From positions 1-26,340 of IMG/VR virus record IMGVR_UViG_3300046000_001028: a DNA stretch of 26,340 nucleotides; one strand, 5' to 3'. Origin of the DNA: a virus. Positions within the stretch are counted from its first letter, which is position 1. Each line of letters begins with the position of its first letter. The notes beneath the pieces were generated by a model. It made no database searches. It was not told the origin of the DNA and saw nothing but the letters and a program-made list of their open reading frames with translations. Both the position numbers and the translations under genes were made by a program. Below are positions 14,655 through 22,897 of this stretch, in pieces.

Positions 14655-17600
14655 TGGGATGGTTTAAGAAAGCATTAGGATGGGCCGCAGTAATTACTGC
14701 CGCATTTGTAACCTTTGGTGGTTCATTAGCTGTTGCTGGAGCTTGGCTAACAAGCGGCAGTATCGGTGCTATGGTAGCAAGAACGGTATTAGCTATTGGT
14801 ATAAGCAAATTAGTAGGCAATAGAGCTGGAACAAAAGCCGCAGGCGGTGATGCCCCTAGTGCTCGTTTTCAGTTAACTCCTAGTACTATAAACAAAGTGC
14901 CTCTATTATATGGCTCTGGTTATTATGGCAGTGTAATGGTTGATGCTATTATTAGCACAGATAACAAAACAATGTGGTATGTAATGGCGTGTGCAGAAGC
15001 TACAGATACTGGTACGATTAGTTTCGGTGATATGTACATCGATAATAGATTGATTACATTTGATGGTGTAGATCAAACAAAAGTTGTTAGTTTAACTAAT
15101 AACGCAAATCCTCCGCAGGTTGATACTACTATTGCTGGCAATATGTATGTCTATAAATTTAACGATGGTTCTAGTAGTGGAGTCAACACCGCACAAACAG
15201 CTATACAGATTTTACAAGATCCTGATATACCATTGGCTAGACAATGGACAAGTACAAATACAATGACTGATACTGCATTTGTTATTGTAAAATTGATTTA
15301 CAATCCAGATAAACAGGTTGTTCGATTAGGAGAATTAAAAACACAAATAATCAATACACTTGATAAGCCTGGTGACGTATTGCTTGATTATATGCAAAAC
15401 ACAAGATATGGCTGTTCTATTCCGTTAAGTCAAATTGATACAGCTAGTTTAACTGCATTAAACACTTACAGTGACGAATTAATTACGTACACACCTGATA
15501 CTGGTGGTAGTGCTACACAAGCAAGATATCGCATTAATGGACCAATTGATTTAAGTACTAACTGTTTAAGTAATTTACAGGGGCTTGCTGATGCGTGTGA
15601 TAGTTGGATACAGTACAGTGAATTAACTGGTAAATGGAAAGTTGTTATTAACAAGCCATATACTGGCAGTTTAGGAAGTTTATACAGTGTTGATAGCAGT
15701 GTACTGATTGGTGGCATTGATATAACTCCTATTGACTTAAATCAAACTTATAACAGCATCGAAGTTCAATTTCCTAGCAGTGTAATTAAGGATCAAACAG
15801 TTGTAAGAGTAGTTGATTTAACTGATCCAACAACAGATTGGTATGAACCAACACTATTAAGTCCTAATGAACCAAATAACAGATTGACTATTCAATATCA
15901 AGTTGTTAACAATTATGTACAGGCAGTGTATCTTGGTGTACGTAGATTGCTACAAAGTAGAGAAGATTTAATCATTAACTGTAATTTAGATTACAGTGGT
16001 ATACAAATTGAAGCAGGAGATGTTGTACGTGTTACATTAGCAGAGTATGGTTGGGCGGATAAACTATTTCGTGTAAGCAGTGTTTCTGAAATCAAAAAAG
16101 AAGATGGCAATCTAGGTGCAAGTATAACTGCTTTTGAATATAACGGTACGATATACAACGATCAAGCTATACAAGATTATGTGCCAGAAGATAACACTGG
16201 ATTAAACGATCCTAATATATTCGATCAACCATCTACACCTATTGTAGCAGATGGATCAGCTACTCCTGGTTCTACTAACTATTTTACTGTAACTAGTACT
16301 GTACCACCAGTAGGTTCTACGCTGTATATGGATTTTAACTATGGTTTTTCTAGTAATGTAGAAACTCATACTAGTTATTCAACTGTATCTAGAGGCGATA
16401 GCACAATATATCCTGCAAATACAACGTTATCAATTAACGTTGCAGATTTAAGCGCAGGTAATTACTATTGGTCAACTACTGCTAGAAATATGTTTGCTGG
16501 TAGACAAAGTAATAGTTCTAATGTATATGCTTGGGGTGGACCAAGTATAACTCCATATAGTAATGTAGAATTCATTTGTGCAAGTAGCAGTGGCAATCTT
16601 ATAACAGTAGCTCCAAATACTGCAAACGTTGTTATAGGTCAAATAGTAACAGTAACTGGTGGAGTTGGAGCAGTAGCCGCAAATACAGTAGTATCTAATG
16701 TTAACAGCAATGTTACGTTTACTATTAATCCAGCTCCAACAACTCCGTTTGTTTGTGCTAATCTATTACTAACTGGCGGTGGCATTACATCTAATCAAAT
16801 TGCTAATGGTGCAATTACAGTTGGTAAGATTGCTAATGGTGCAGTTATAGCAGGTACTCTTGCTAATGGCGCTGTTACTGTAGGCGTACTTGCTAATGGT
16901 TGCGTTGTGTTTGGATCTATTGCCGCTAATGCGATCTCTGCTAATACAATTCAAGCAAATGCTATTACAGCAGGCACAATAGCCGCTAACGCAATTACAG
17001 CAGGCACAATAGCGGCTAATGCTATTACAGCTGGAACTATTGCCGCAAATGCTATTACTGCTAATACTATTGCGGCTAACGCAGTAACAGCCGGCACGAT
17101 TGCCGCTAATGCAATTACTGCTGGTTCAATAGCCGCTAATGCAGTAACAGCAAATACAATTGCGGCAAACGCAATTACTGCAGGCACGATAGCGGCAAAC
17201 GCTGTAACTGCTAACACAATTCAAGCTAACTCAATTGACGCTAGTAAAGTTCAAGCGTTTACATTAACTAGTGGTCAAATAGCGGCCGGTGGTATTGTTG
17301 CATCAAGTATTGCGGCTAATACAATTACATTTGAGAATTTAGTTATTGGTGCTGTAACACAAAGTAGGTCAACATTAAGTGATCCTATTGTAAAACCAAT
17401 ACCATTTACTAATATTACTGGCACGTGGCCAAACAATACACGATGCGTTGTACCAGCTGGTGGTGTAACTATCATACCAAGTACAGACCCACAAAGTAGT
17501 GCTAACTCAGAGTACACTGAAGGTAGTAGAATACAAGTTGGTTATAGTGTAAAGATGTATGTAGATCCGGGCAATGTTGCTAACGCAAGTCAAAACTGGG

Positions 17601-19117
17601 ACGATTACAATCTTGTAGAGGTATGGAAATCAGGTGCAAGTAGTGTATTTGATAGAGGTTTTAATACGATACGACAAGCATATGATATTACTGCTAATGC
17701 AACAAGTGCAAGCAATCAACAATTACACGCATTAGGATATTCGCCAGGTGGCTCAGATTTGTATAGTGGTGATGGTGGAAATGTTTGGCAAATATACAAT
17801 GGTAATAGCACAAGCAAGACTATTACTGGTGCTATGAGTTATGCTTCAACTACATTTTCAAGTTATCCAAGATATGTACAAAGTGGTTGTGTAGGACCTT
17901 TTCAGACTCCTGACTCGGGTACAGTAAACAGTGGTCTTGGTAGTCGTCAAGGTTCTAATCCTGCTCCTATCGTATGGGATCAGAACAACGGCACTGATGC
18001 TGTAAGATATCGCACATCAGCAAATAGCGCAATAACTGTTGGCTATCAAAATGATTTTTTAAGTATGGAGTTTACGCCACATACTGCTGGTAATGGATAT
18101 CCATACACAAGTGCTAATGCAGGTTATATATTTACAGGTACTAATGGTGATATCTTTTATAGCCCTACAGTTTTTGCTCCTAATGAGAACACAACAAGTG
18201 TTATGCGTAAAGAGAACGTACCAAATCTAATTAAAGATATGAATGCAAGTTATAGTGGCCCAGTATCTGGCACTACATATACTGCTGTGATTGTAGGACA
18301 AACAGGTACAGTATTGCGTAGTGAAAGAACATTAGGTGCTAGTGATTATAGTAGTAGCTGGACTGCAAAATCAATCTACATCGAGGGTAATACACAACGA
18401 CCACTATTAAGCGATTTATATTCAGTAGCAAGTGATAACACTACTAATAGTCCTGCAACAAGTAAGTGGGTCGCTGTTGGTCAATATGGTATGATACAAT
18501 ATAGTAGTGACGATGGCGATGCTTGGGATCAAGTATATCTTGGCAATAGTGTAAGCTGTGATTTTAATGGCGTCAAATATGGCAATGGTAAATGGGTTGC
18601 AGTAGGTGATGGCGGCAACATTTATGTAAGTAGTAATGCGGCTAACGTTGGTAGTTGGGTACAATTCGACACAGGAAATTTGTTATACACGAACGGCGCA
18701 AGCTATGGATCTATATATGGTGTTTATGGTAACGGTAATGTTAACACAAACACTAGACAGTTAAACACTGTAAACTATAATGGTCAATGGGATACTTGGA
18801 GCATTGGTGGTCAGGGCATAATATTGTATAGCAACGACAATGCTAATACATTTAAAGTAGCGTATGAACAAAGTCCTAGTGAAACATATGATTTAGAAAG
18901 AGTTACATTCTTTGGTAGCTGGCCTAATGTTGCCAATGTAAGCAGACCTCCTGCAGAACAGCAAATATTGAATAATCAAATATTCAGTGGTACAATTGTA
19001 GATACAAGTTATGTTGCTGGACAAGAGACAACATATTATCTAGTTATAGGTAATATGAACGGCAATACAATACTTGCTGGACAGATATTCTTGCAAGTAC
19101 AAGAAATAAAAAGATAA
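14654..19117 (+). CDS. J-like tail tip / central fibre protein
   Basis: This 1487-residue protein probably forms the tail tip and contacts the host. Residues 8-57 are hydrophobic, like a lambda gpI/J-type N-terminus. About 60-520 is a J-like core, with QTYNSIEVQFPSSVI and AGDVVRVTLAEYGWADKLFRV. An Ig/FN3-like beta domain lies at about 533-629 and a GQIVTVTGGVG module at about 638-710. Nineteen decapeptide repeats fill 711-900. A receptor-facing C-terminal region follows, with three or four propeller-like motifs such as SKWVAVGQYGMIQYSSDDG and GKWVAVGDGGNIYVSSN (about 1205-1450). The start overlaps the previous stop (TAATG). It is longer than lambda J (1132 residues) because of the repeats and propeller-like end. 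Confidence 0.85.
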   Translation: MGWFKKALGWAAVITAAFVTFGGSLAVAGAWLTSGSIGAMVARTVLAIGISKLVGNRAGTKAAGGDAPSARFQLTPSTINKVPLLYGSGYYGSVMVDAIISTDNKTMWYVMACAEATDTGTISFGDMYIDNRLITFDGVDQTKVVSLTNNANPPQVDTTIAGNMYVYKFNDGSSSGVNTAQTAIQILQDPDIPLARQWTSTNTMTDTAFVIVKLIYNPDKQVVRLGELKTQIINTLDKPGDVLLDYMQNTRYGCSIPLSQIDTASLTALNTYSDELITYTPDTGGSATQARYRINGPIDLSTNCLSNLQGLADACDSWIQYSELTGKWKVVINKPYTGSLGSLYSVDSSVLIGGIDITPIDLNQTYNSIEVQFPSSVIKDQTVVRVVDLTDPTTDWYEPTLLSPNEPNNRLTIQYQVVNNYVQAVYLGVRRLLQSREDLIINCNLDYSGIQIEAGDVVRVTLAEYGWADKLFRVSSVSEIKKEDGNLGASITAFEYNGTIYNDQAIQDYVPEDNTGLNDPNIFDQPSTPIVADGSATPGSTNYFTVTSTVPPVGSTLYMDFNYGFSSNVETHTSYSTVSRGDSTIYPANTTLSINVADLSAGNYYWSTTARNMFAGRQSNSSNVYAWGGPSITPYSNVEFICASSSGNLITVAPNTANVVIGQIVTVTGGVGAVAANTVVSNVNSNVTFTINPAPTTPFVCANLLLTGGGITSNQIANGAITVGKIANGAVIAGTLANGAVTVGVLANGCVVFGSIAANAISANTIQANAITAGTIAANAITAGTIAANAITAGTIAANAITANTIAANAVTAGTIAANAITAGSIAANAVTANTIAANAITAGTIAANAVTANTIQANSIDASKVQAFTLTSGQIAAGGIVASSIAANTITFENLVIGAVTQSRSTLSDPIVKPIPFTNITGTWPNNTRCVVPAGGVTIIPSTDPQSSANSEYTEGSRIQVGYSVKMYVDPGNVANASQNWDDYNLVEVWKSGASSVFDRGFNTIRQAYDITANATSASNQQLHALGYSPGGSDLYSGDGGNVWQIYNGNSTSKTITGAMSYASTTFSSYPRYVQSGCVGPFQTPDSGTVNSGLGSRQGSNPAPIVWDQNNGTDAVRYRTSANSAITVGYQNDFLSMEFTPHTAGNGYPYTSANAGYIFTGTNGDIFYSPTVFAPNENTTSVMRKENVPNLIKDMNASYSGPVSGTTYTAVIVGQTGTVLRSERTLGASDYSSSWTAKSIYIEGNTQRPLLSDLYSVASDNTTNSPATSKWVAVGQYGMIQYSSDDGDAWDQVYLGNSVSCDFNGVKYGNGKWVAVGDGGNIYVSSNAANVGSWVQFDTGNLLYTNGASYGSIYGVYGNGNVNTNTRQLNTVNYNGQWDTWSIGGQGIILYSNDNANTFKVAYEQSPSETYDLERVTFFGSWPNVANVSRPPAEQQILNNQIFSGTIVDTSYVAGQETTYYLVIGNMNGNTILAGQIFLQVQEIKR
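16784..17353 (+). repeat. Nineteen 30-bp repeats encoding decapeptides (ITAGTIAANA)
   Basis: Reading in frame from ATT 16784, every 30 bases encode a unit of the form (I/V)-T-A-(G/N)-T-I-A-A-N-A. Units 5-15 are close to perfect and units 1-4 and 16-19 are degenerate. The periodic hydrophobic residues suit a trimeric beta-helix or fibre shaft. Units with identical peptides use different codons (for example GCC, GCG and GCA alanines), so the array is old and maintained at protein level rather than freshly duplicated. Confidence 0.9.
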
Positions 19118-19129
19118 TAAATAGAATAT
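19116..19129 (+). promoter_or_regulatory. T4-late-like promoter before first adaptor-fibre cassette
   Basis: AATAAATAGAATAT overlaps the end of the J-like gene and is followed by AAGGAAACG and the ATG at 19142. It differs from the consensus at the C after AAATA. The distance to the ribosome-binding site is very short, making this the weakest of the intergenic elements. Confidence 0.4.
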
Positions 19130-19141
19130 AAGGAAACGAAA

Positions 19142-19648
19142 ATGAGTTTACTACTTAACGGCGCAAAGACGATTACAATCGCAGGCACAGAGATGCAATG
19201 TATAGAGATATACACAGGAGAAGCATACACATTCCCATTTGCTTTTACAGATAGCGTTGGTAATGCTATCAATTGTACTGGATGGACATTAGGCACAAGT
19301 GCTAAGTTTTATGTTGCTGACACAATAGATTATACTAGTGATACTACTATTAACATTGGTAATCTTACATTAGATACTCCACAGCCCAGTACTGGTGCTA
19401 ACACATACAGTGCGAACTTAACAGCAGTGTTTACAACTGCCGCTACTGGTGTGGGATATCTTTATATTCCTGCTAACTTAACTGGTGGTACAGGAAGTCC
19501 AAATCCTACTCCAACAATTAATTTAGCGAATAGTTCAGCGAATACAAACATTGTAACTGTTACTATGAGTGTAACACGAACAGATGTATTAAGCAGTAAA
19601 GTAAACGTAAGTAAAGAACCAATTGGAATTATAGTAAGGTATCAATAA
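19142..19648 (+). CDS. Fibre adaptor-like protein 1
   Basis: This 168-residue, almost all-beta protein has an N-terminal half, IEIYTGEAYTFPFAFTDSVG then INCTGWTLGTSAKFYV, following the strand-turn pattern of upper-baseplate or BppU-like N-terminal domains that attach receptor-binding proteins to the tail. The C-terminal half is Thr/Asn/Ala-rich beta sequence ending in KEPIGIIVRYQ. It directly precedes and overlaps (TAATG) a fibre gene, suggesting that it anchors that fibre. The 253-aa gene at 22135 appears to play the matching part for the second fibre. The adaptor role is inferred. Confidence 0.55.
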   Translation: MSLLLNGAKTITIAGTEMQCIEIYTGEAYTFPFAFTDSVGNAINCTGWTLGTSAKFYVADTIDYTSDTTINIGNLTLDTPQPSTGANTYSANLTAVFTTAATGVGYLYIPANLTGGTGSPNPTPTINLANSSANTNIVTVTMSVTRTDVLSSKVNVSKEPIGIIVRYQ

Positions 19649-21033
19649 TGTCTGATATAAATTTAGATTTTATCGTTGCCAACAACAGTATTGAGTTTAC
19701 TGTTCAACCTAACGATATCACAATAACTCCTACTGATATACAGTTAACTGTTTATGGCGCTGGTGTGGGCGTGCCCGGTGGTTCTAGTGGACAACTACAA
19801 TACAACAATGGACAGGTATTAGGTGGAATTGCAAACACATCTTATGCTAATGGAAATCTAAGTTTAGGATCAGTTGCAAACATACAGATTACTGGCGGTG
19901 CGGCTAACTATGCATTAATTACTAATGGTAATGGAATTCTTTCTTGGGGACAAGTAGCCAATGCAAACACAGCCATCTACGCAAACTATGCAAATTTTGC
20001 TGGTAATGCTACCATTGCAAATACTGCAAATGCAGTAGCTGGTGCAAATGTTTCTGGTATTGTTGCTAATGCAAGTCTAGCAACGTTTGCTACAACTGCA
20101 AATAGTGTAGCCGGTGCTAATGTTTCTGGTACAGTTGCATTAGCTAATAAAGTTGCCAATGCAACTCAATCAAATATTACTTCACTAGGTACTTTGGTAG
20201 GACTTACTGTTAATGGAATTACTTCATTAGGATCTTCTAGCAATGTAAAAATTGATGGTGGAGTTAATGGATATGTATTACAGACAGATGGTACTGGTAA
20301 TTTAGATTGGACAGCGCAAACAGGTGGCGGTGGCGGAAATGGGTCGCCAGGTGGCGCAAATACACAGGTTCAATTTAATGATGCAGGTGTATTTGGTGGA
20401 TCAGCTGGATTTACTTTTAACAAAACATCTAATGTAATGTCGATTAGTTCAGCAAATATTGGTAATACTTTAATTAATTCAAATGGAATATTTACTCCGG
20501 GTGTGTATGCTGATATTACAGGTATTAACTTTTTATCTGCTGTAACTATCGATGCCTCTGCTGACGCTACTTTAGGTAACAGTGTAACAGCTAATTATTT
20601 AATTGGTACGTTAACAACTAACGCACAACCAAACATTACAAGTGTAGGTACGTTAACTGATGTAGTTGCTAGTGGTAATATTACAACTACTTCAACGTTA
20701 GGATATGCTACAGGAGCTGGTGGCACTGTTACTCAAATAACTAGTAGAACTACTGGTGTAACTTTAAATAAACCAACTGGAAAAATAACATTAACTACTG
20801 CATCATTGGCAGCTAATACACAAGTACAGTTTACTTTAACAAATTCTTATATTACTGCTACTGATTTAGTAGTAATACAACACGTTAGTGGTGGTACACT
20901 AGGATTATATAATGTTACTGCAACAGCTGGTAATGGCAGTGCAGTTATTTCTATTAGAAATAATTCTGCGGCAACTAGCGGTAGTCAAACACCAGTATTA
21001 CAGTTTGCTGTTATTAAGGCAGTGGTTACATAA
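19648..21033 (+). CDS. Tail fibre protein 1
   Basis: This 461-residue protein is rich in Asn, Ala, Gly, Thr and Val. It has an N-terminal attachment segment (about 1-45), then motifs typical of phage fibre shafts: GGSSGQLQYNNGQVLGGIAN, two VAGANVSG repeats, NITSLGTLVGLTVNG, and NTQVQFNDAGVFGGSAGF. The last 105 residues begin GTVTQITSRTTGVTLNKPTG and end VLQFAVIKAVVT. That pattern recurs as a terminal domain in many phage tail fibres and probably trimerises or binds the next fibre segment. TAATG overlaps occur at both ends. It likely contributes to host adsorption. Confidence 0.8.
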   Translation: MSDINLDFIVANNSIEFTVQPNDITITPTDIQLTVYGAGVGVPGGSSGQLQYNNGQVLGGIANTSYANGNLSLGSVANIQITGGAANYALITNGNGILSWGQVANANTAIYANYANFAGNATIANTANAVAGANVSGIVANASLATFATTANSVAGANVSGTVALANKVANATQSNITSLGTLVGLTVNGITSLGSSSNVKIDGGVNGYVLQTDGTGNLDWTAQTGGGGGNGSPGGANTQVQFNDAGVFGGSAGFTFNKTSNVMSISSANIGNTLINSNGIFTPGVYADITGINFLSAVTIDASADATLGNSVTANYLIGTLTTNAQPNITSVGTLTDVVASGNITTTSTLGYATGAGGTVTQITSRTTGVTLNKPTGKITLTTASLAANTQVQFTLTNSYITATDLVVIQHVSGGTLGLYNVTATAGNGSAVISIRNNSAATSGSQTPVLQFAVIKAVVT

Positions 21034-22052
21034 TGGATTTTGCATATGGCCCAAACGTAGCTTTAAGTGGATTAGATGTTATTTTTGTATCTACTAGCGT
21101 ACCGACTAATATAGTAGCTCCTGTGATATCAGGTACGCCACAAGTACGTAATACTTTAACTACTAACAATGGTTCTTGGAATCCTGGAGTTCCTGCTCCT
21201 ATTACTAATTATAGCTATCAGTGGCAATCATCAAATGCAAACATTGTTTCTGCTACTAGTAATGCATATACTATACCATATACACAAGCTGGAAATCCTA
21301 TTCGGTCAAGTGTTACTGCTACCAATGCTACTGGCTCAACTATTGCATTTAGTAATAATACAATTAATGTTTTGGCTAATGTACCACTACCACCAACATC
21401 TGTTGTCGCATCAAATTATAATTTAACAACTGCTAGTGTTACATTTACACCTTCAGCAGATACAGGTGGGGCAACAGTAACTAGTTATGTAGTGACTAGT
21501 AGCCCAGGCTCAATTACAGCTAGCGGTAGTGGTACAACTATTCTTGTACCTGGCTTAACTACTGGTATTGAATATACTTTTACAGTACGTGCTGTAAATA
21601 GTGTAGGTAGTAGCATATCAAGCGGTGCAAGTAATGCATTAACAATAATACCAAATATTGGCGAATATTTTAATGGTGGATATTTCTTATCTGATAATGG
21701 TTCTACTTATACAGTTGTAGGCCCTGTAGCAAATCAAACTGGACCAGCACAGGGGGTTGATATATTAAATGCTTATTTTGCTTCTACTATTAATGGTTAC
21801 ACAGGATGGGATAGTGGGACACTGGCTAATTGGAATGACGCATACACAAATAAAGCAGTGTTCGCAAGTATAGGTCAGGGATTTGGTACATTAGTTTATT
21901 GGACAGGTGTAGAAGTAATTCCTTTTACTAGTAATTTGATGTATTATCAAGTTATAAGTAATGGAACTCAAGGCACTGCATACAAATATTCAGCGTCTCC
22001 ATTTAATGGACCATTGTATTATGGTAGACCATTCAGAACAGCGGCTTGGTAA
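21033..22052 (+). CDS. Receptor-binding candidate: Ig + FN3 + Lcl-like domain
   Basis: This 339-residue protein has three modules. Residues 28-118 form an Ig-like repeat (VAPVISGTPQVRNTLTTNNG, then YSYQWQSSN). About 119-207 is fibronectin type III (TTGIEYTFTVRAVNSVGSS). About 210-339 has INGYTGWDSG, NKAVFASIGQGFG, LVYWTGVE and a terminal YYGRPFRTAAW. This last part follows the layout of DUF1566/Lcl-type C-type lectin-like domains. Ig and FN3 modules are common on phage surface proteins, and lectin-like ends bind cell-surface glycans or proteins. TAATG overlap with the fibre gene suggests that it caps fibre 1. The Lcl call is by pattern and moderate. Confidence 0.7.
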   Translation: MDFAYGPNVALSGLDVIFVSTSVPTNIVAPVISGTPQVRNTLTTNNGSWNPGVPAPITNYSYQWQSSNANIVSATSNAYTIPYTQAGNPIRSSVTATNATGSTIAFSNNTINVLANVPLPPTSVVASNYNLTTASVTFTPSADTGGATVTSYVVTSSPGSITASGSGTTILVPGLTTGIEYTFTVRAVNSVGSSISSGASNALTIIPNIGEYFNGGYFLSDNGSTYTVVGPVANQTGPAQGVDILNAYFASTINGYTGWDSGTLANWNDAYTNKAVFASIGQGFGTLVYWTGVEVIPFTSNLMYYQVISNGTQGTAYKYSASPFNGPLYYGRPFRTAAW

Positions 22053-22054
22053 AG

Positions 22055-22069
22055 CATAAATACATTATC
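22055..22069 (+). promoter_or_regulatory. T4-late-like promoter before second adaptor-fibre cassette
   Basis: CATAAATACATTATC lies two bases after the stop of the lectin-like gene. It shares a 15-base run, AGCATAAATACATTAT, with the element before the portal gene. An 80-base leader containing a perfect hairpin follows before the ATG at 22135. Confidence 0.6.
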
Positions 22070-22075
22070 ACGTAC

Positions 22076-22105
22076 ACGTAACTCTGCGAGGTAGTAGAGT
22101 TACGT
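22076..22105 (+). other. Perfect 10-bp inverted repeat in the leader
   Basis: ACGTAACTCT (22076-22085) and AGAGTTACGT (22096-22105) flank a 10-base loop GCGAGGTAGT. No T tract follows, so it is not a standard terminator. It would form near the 5' end of a transcript started at the element just upstream and might stabilise that message. CATTAT (22063-22068) and ATAATG (22107-22112) could extend the stem with a bulge. Confidence 0.65.
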
Positions 22106-22134
22106 CATAATGCGAGACAAGCAGAGGAAAACAA

Positions 22135-22896
22135 ATGGCAAAATTCACACAAGCCACACTCAATCAAGTGGCAGGTTTTGACGCACAAGTATTAGCACAA
22201 AATCTAATATACAATCAAAAAGATTTCTGGAACTTCGAATGGAGTACAGTTACAAGTTATACCAGTGGTTGGCAAACTGGCACAACACCAGTAGATTTAA
22301 CTGGTGCTACTATCAACGCAACAATCGTTCGTAGAGCAATCACTGATTACCAAGATAGCAGAACTGGAATAGATTTTAAAATCTATGACTACCCATTAGT
22401 TCCTCTCATTACAACTATTACACAAACTAGTTCTAGTCCAGACATTTTAACTTGTACTACAACTGCCGATCTATTTGTTGACCAGCCCGTTCGTTTTGTT
22501 GGAAGTGTATTTGGTGGTGTTGCGATCAATACAACATATTATGTAAGTACAATAGTTACTGAAACTACATTTACAATAAGTGCTACACAGGGTGGTGGTA
22601 CGTTTGCACTGTCGCCTGGAGCTGGTACAATGCGTATGAATAGAGTAGCACCAACTCCAATAGTATTACCTATATCAAATGTAGTTAATGCGGCAGGTAC
22701 TTTTACATTAACTGTTGATGATGATACGTGGGACTTGATCGCAGGCGATCCAGATTTAGATATTAGTGCCGCAGAACCAGCTTGTTTCACAGGTAGAATA
22801 AAGATAAGTTTTCCCGCAGTTGGAACACAACCAGCATATGACCAAGCAGTATTCTTATTGTTCTTGGTAAATTCAGATGGGGTAATCAACTACTAA
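22135..22896 (+). CDS. Fibre adaptor-like protein 2 with inserted module
   Basis: This is a 253-residue beta-rich protein. Residues about 20-90 (FWNFEWSTVTSYTSGW, TPVDLTGATINATIV, FKIYDYP) and about 169-253 (TFTLTVDDDTWDLIAG, AVFLLFLVNSDGVINY) look like one adaptor-type beta domain. It is interrupted at about 92-168 by a module with ILTCTTTADLFVDQPVRFVG, GGVAINTTYYVSTI, FTISATQGGGTF and GAGTM. I recognise that V-D-Q-P-V-x-F-x-G / YYV / FTIS pattern from marine phage structural proteins. AGAGGAAA precedes the ATG. It is followed one base later by the second fibre gene, matching the adaptor-fibre order at 19142-21033. Confidence 0.6.
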   Translation: MAKFTQATLNQVAGFDAQVLAQNLIYNQKDFWNFEWSTVTSYTSGWQTGTTPVDLTGATINATIVRRAITDYQDSRTGIDFKIYDYPLVPLITTITQTSSSPDILTCTTTADLFVDQPVRFVGSVFGGVAINTTYYVSTIVTETTFTISATQGGGTFALSPGAGTMRMNRVAPTPIVLPISNVVNAAGTFTLTVDDDTWDLIAGDPDLDISAAEPACFTGRIKISFPAVGTQPAYDQAVFLLFLVNSDGVINY

Positions 22897-22897
22897 T

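Noticed and set aside
16951-17217. Minus-strand open frame rich in Ala/Ile/Val, resembling a membrane protein
   Set aside because: It is the complement of the 30-bp decapeptide array; the period and composition are imposed by the plus-strand coding repeats, and there is no ribosome-binding site.
16784-17353. CRISPR-like array of 30-bp repeats
   Set aside because: There are no spacers between the repeats, the units vary at third positions, and they are in frame within a long gene.
22076-22105. Hairpin at 22076-22105 as a terminator
   Set aside because: The stem is strong but no T tract follows, and a promoter-like element lies directly before it.
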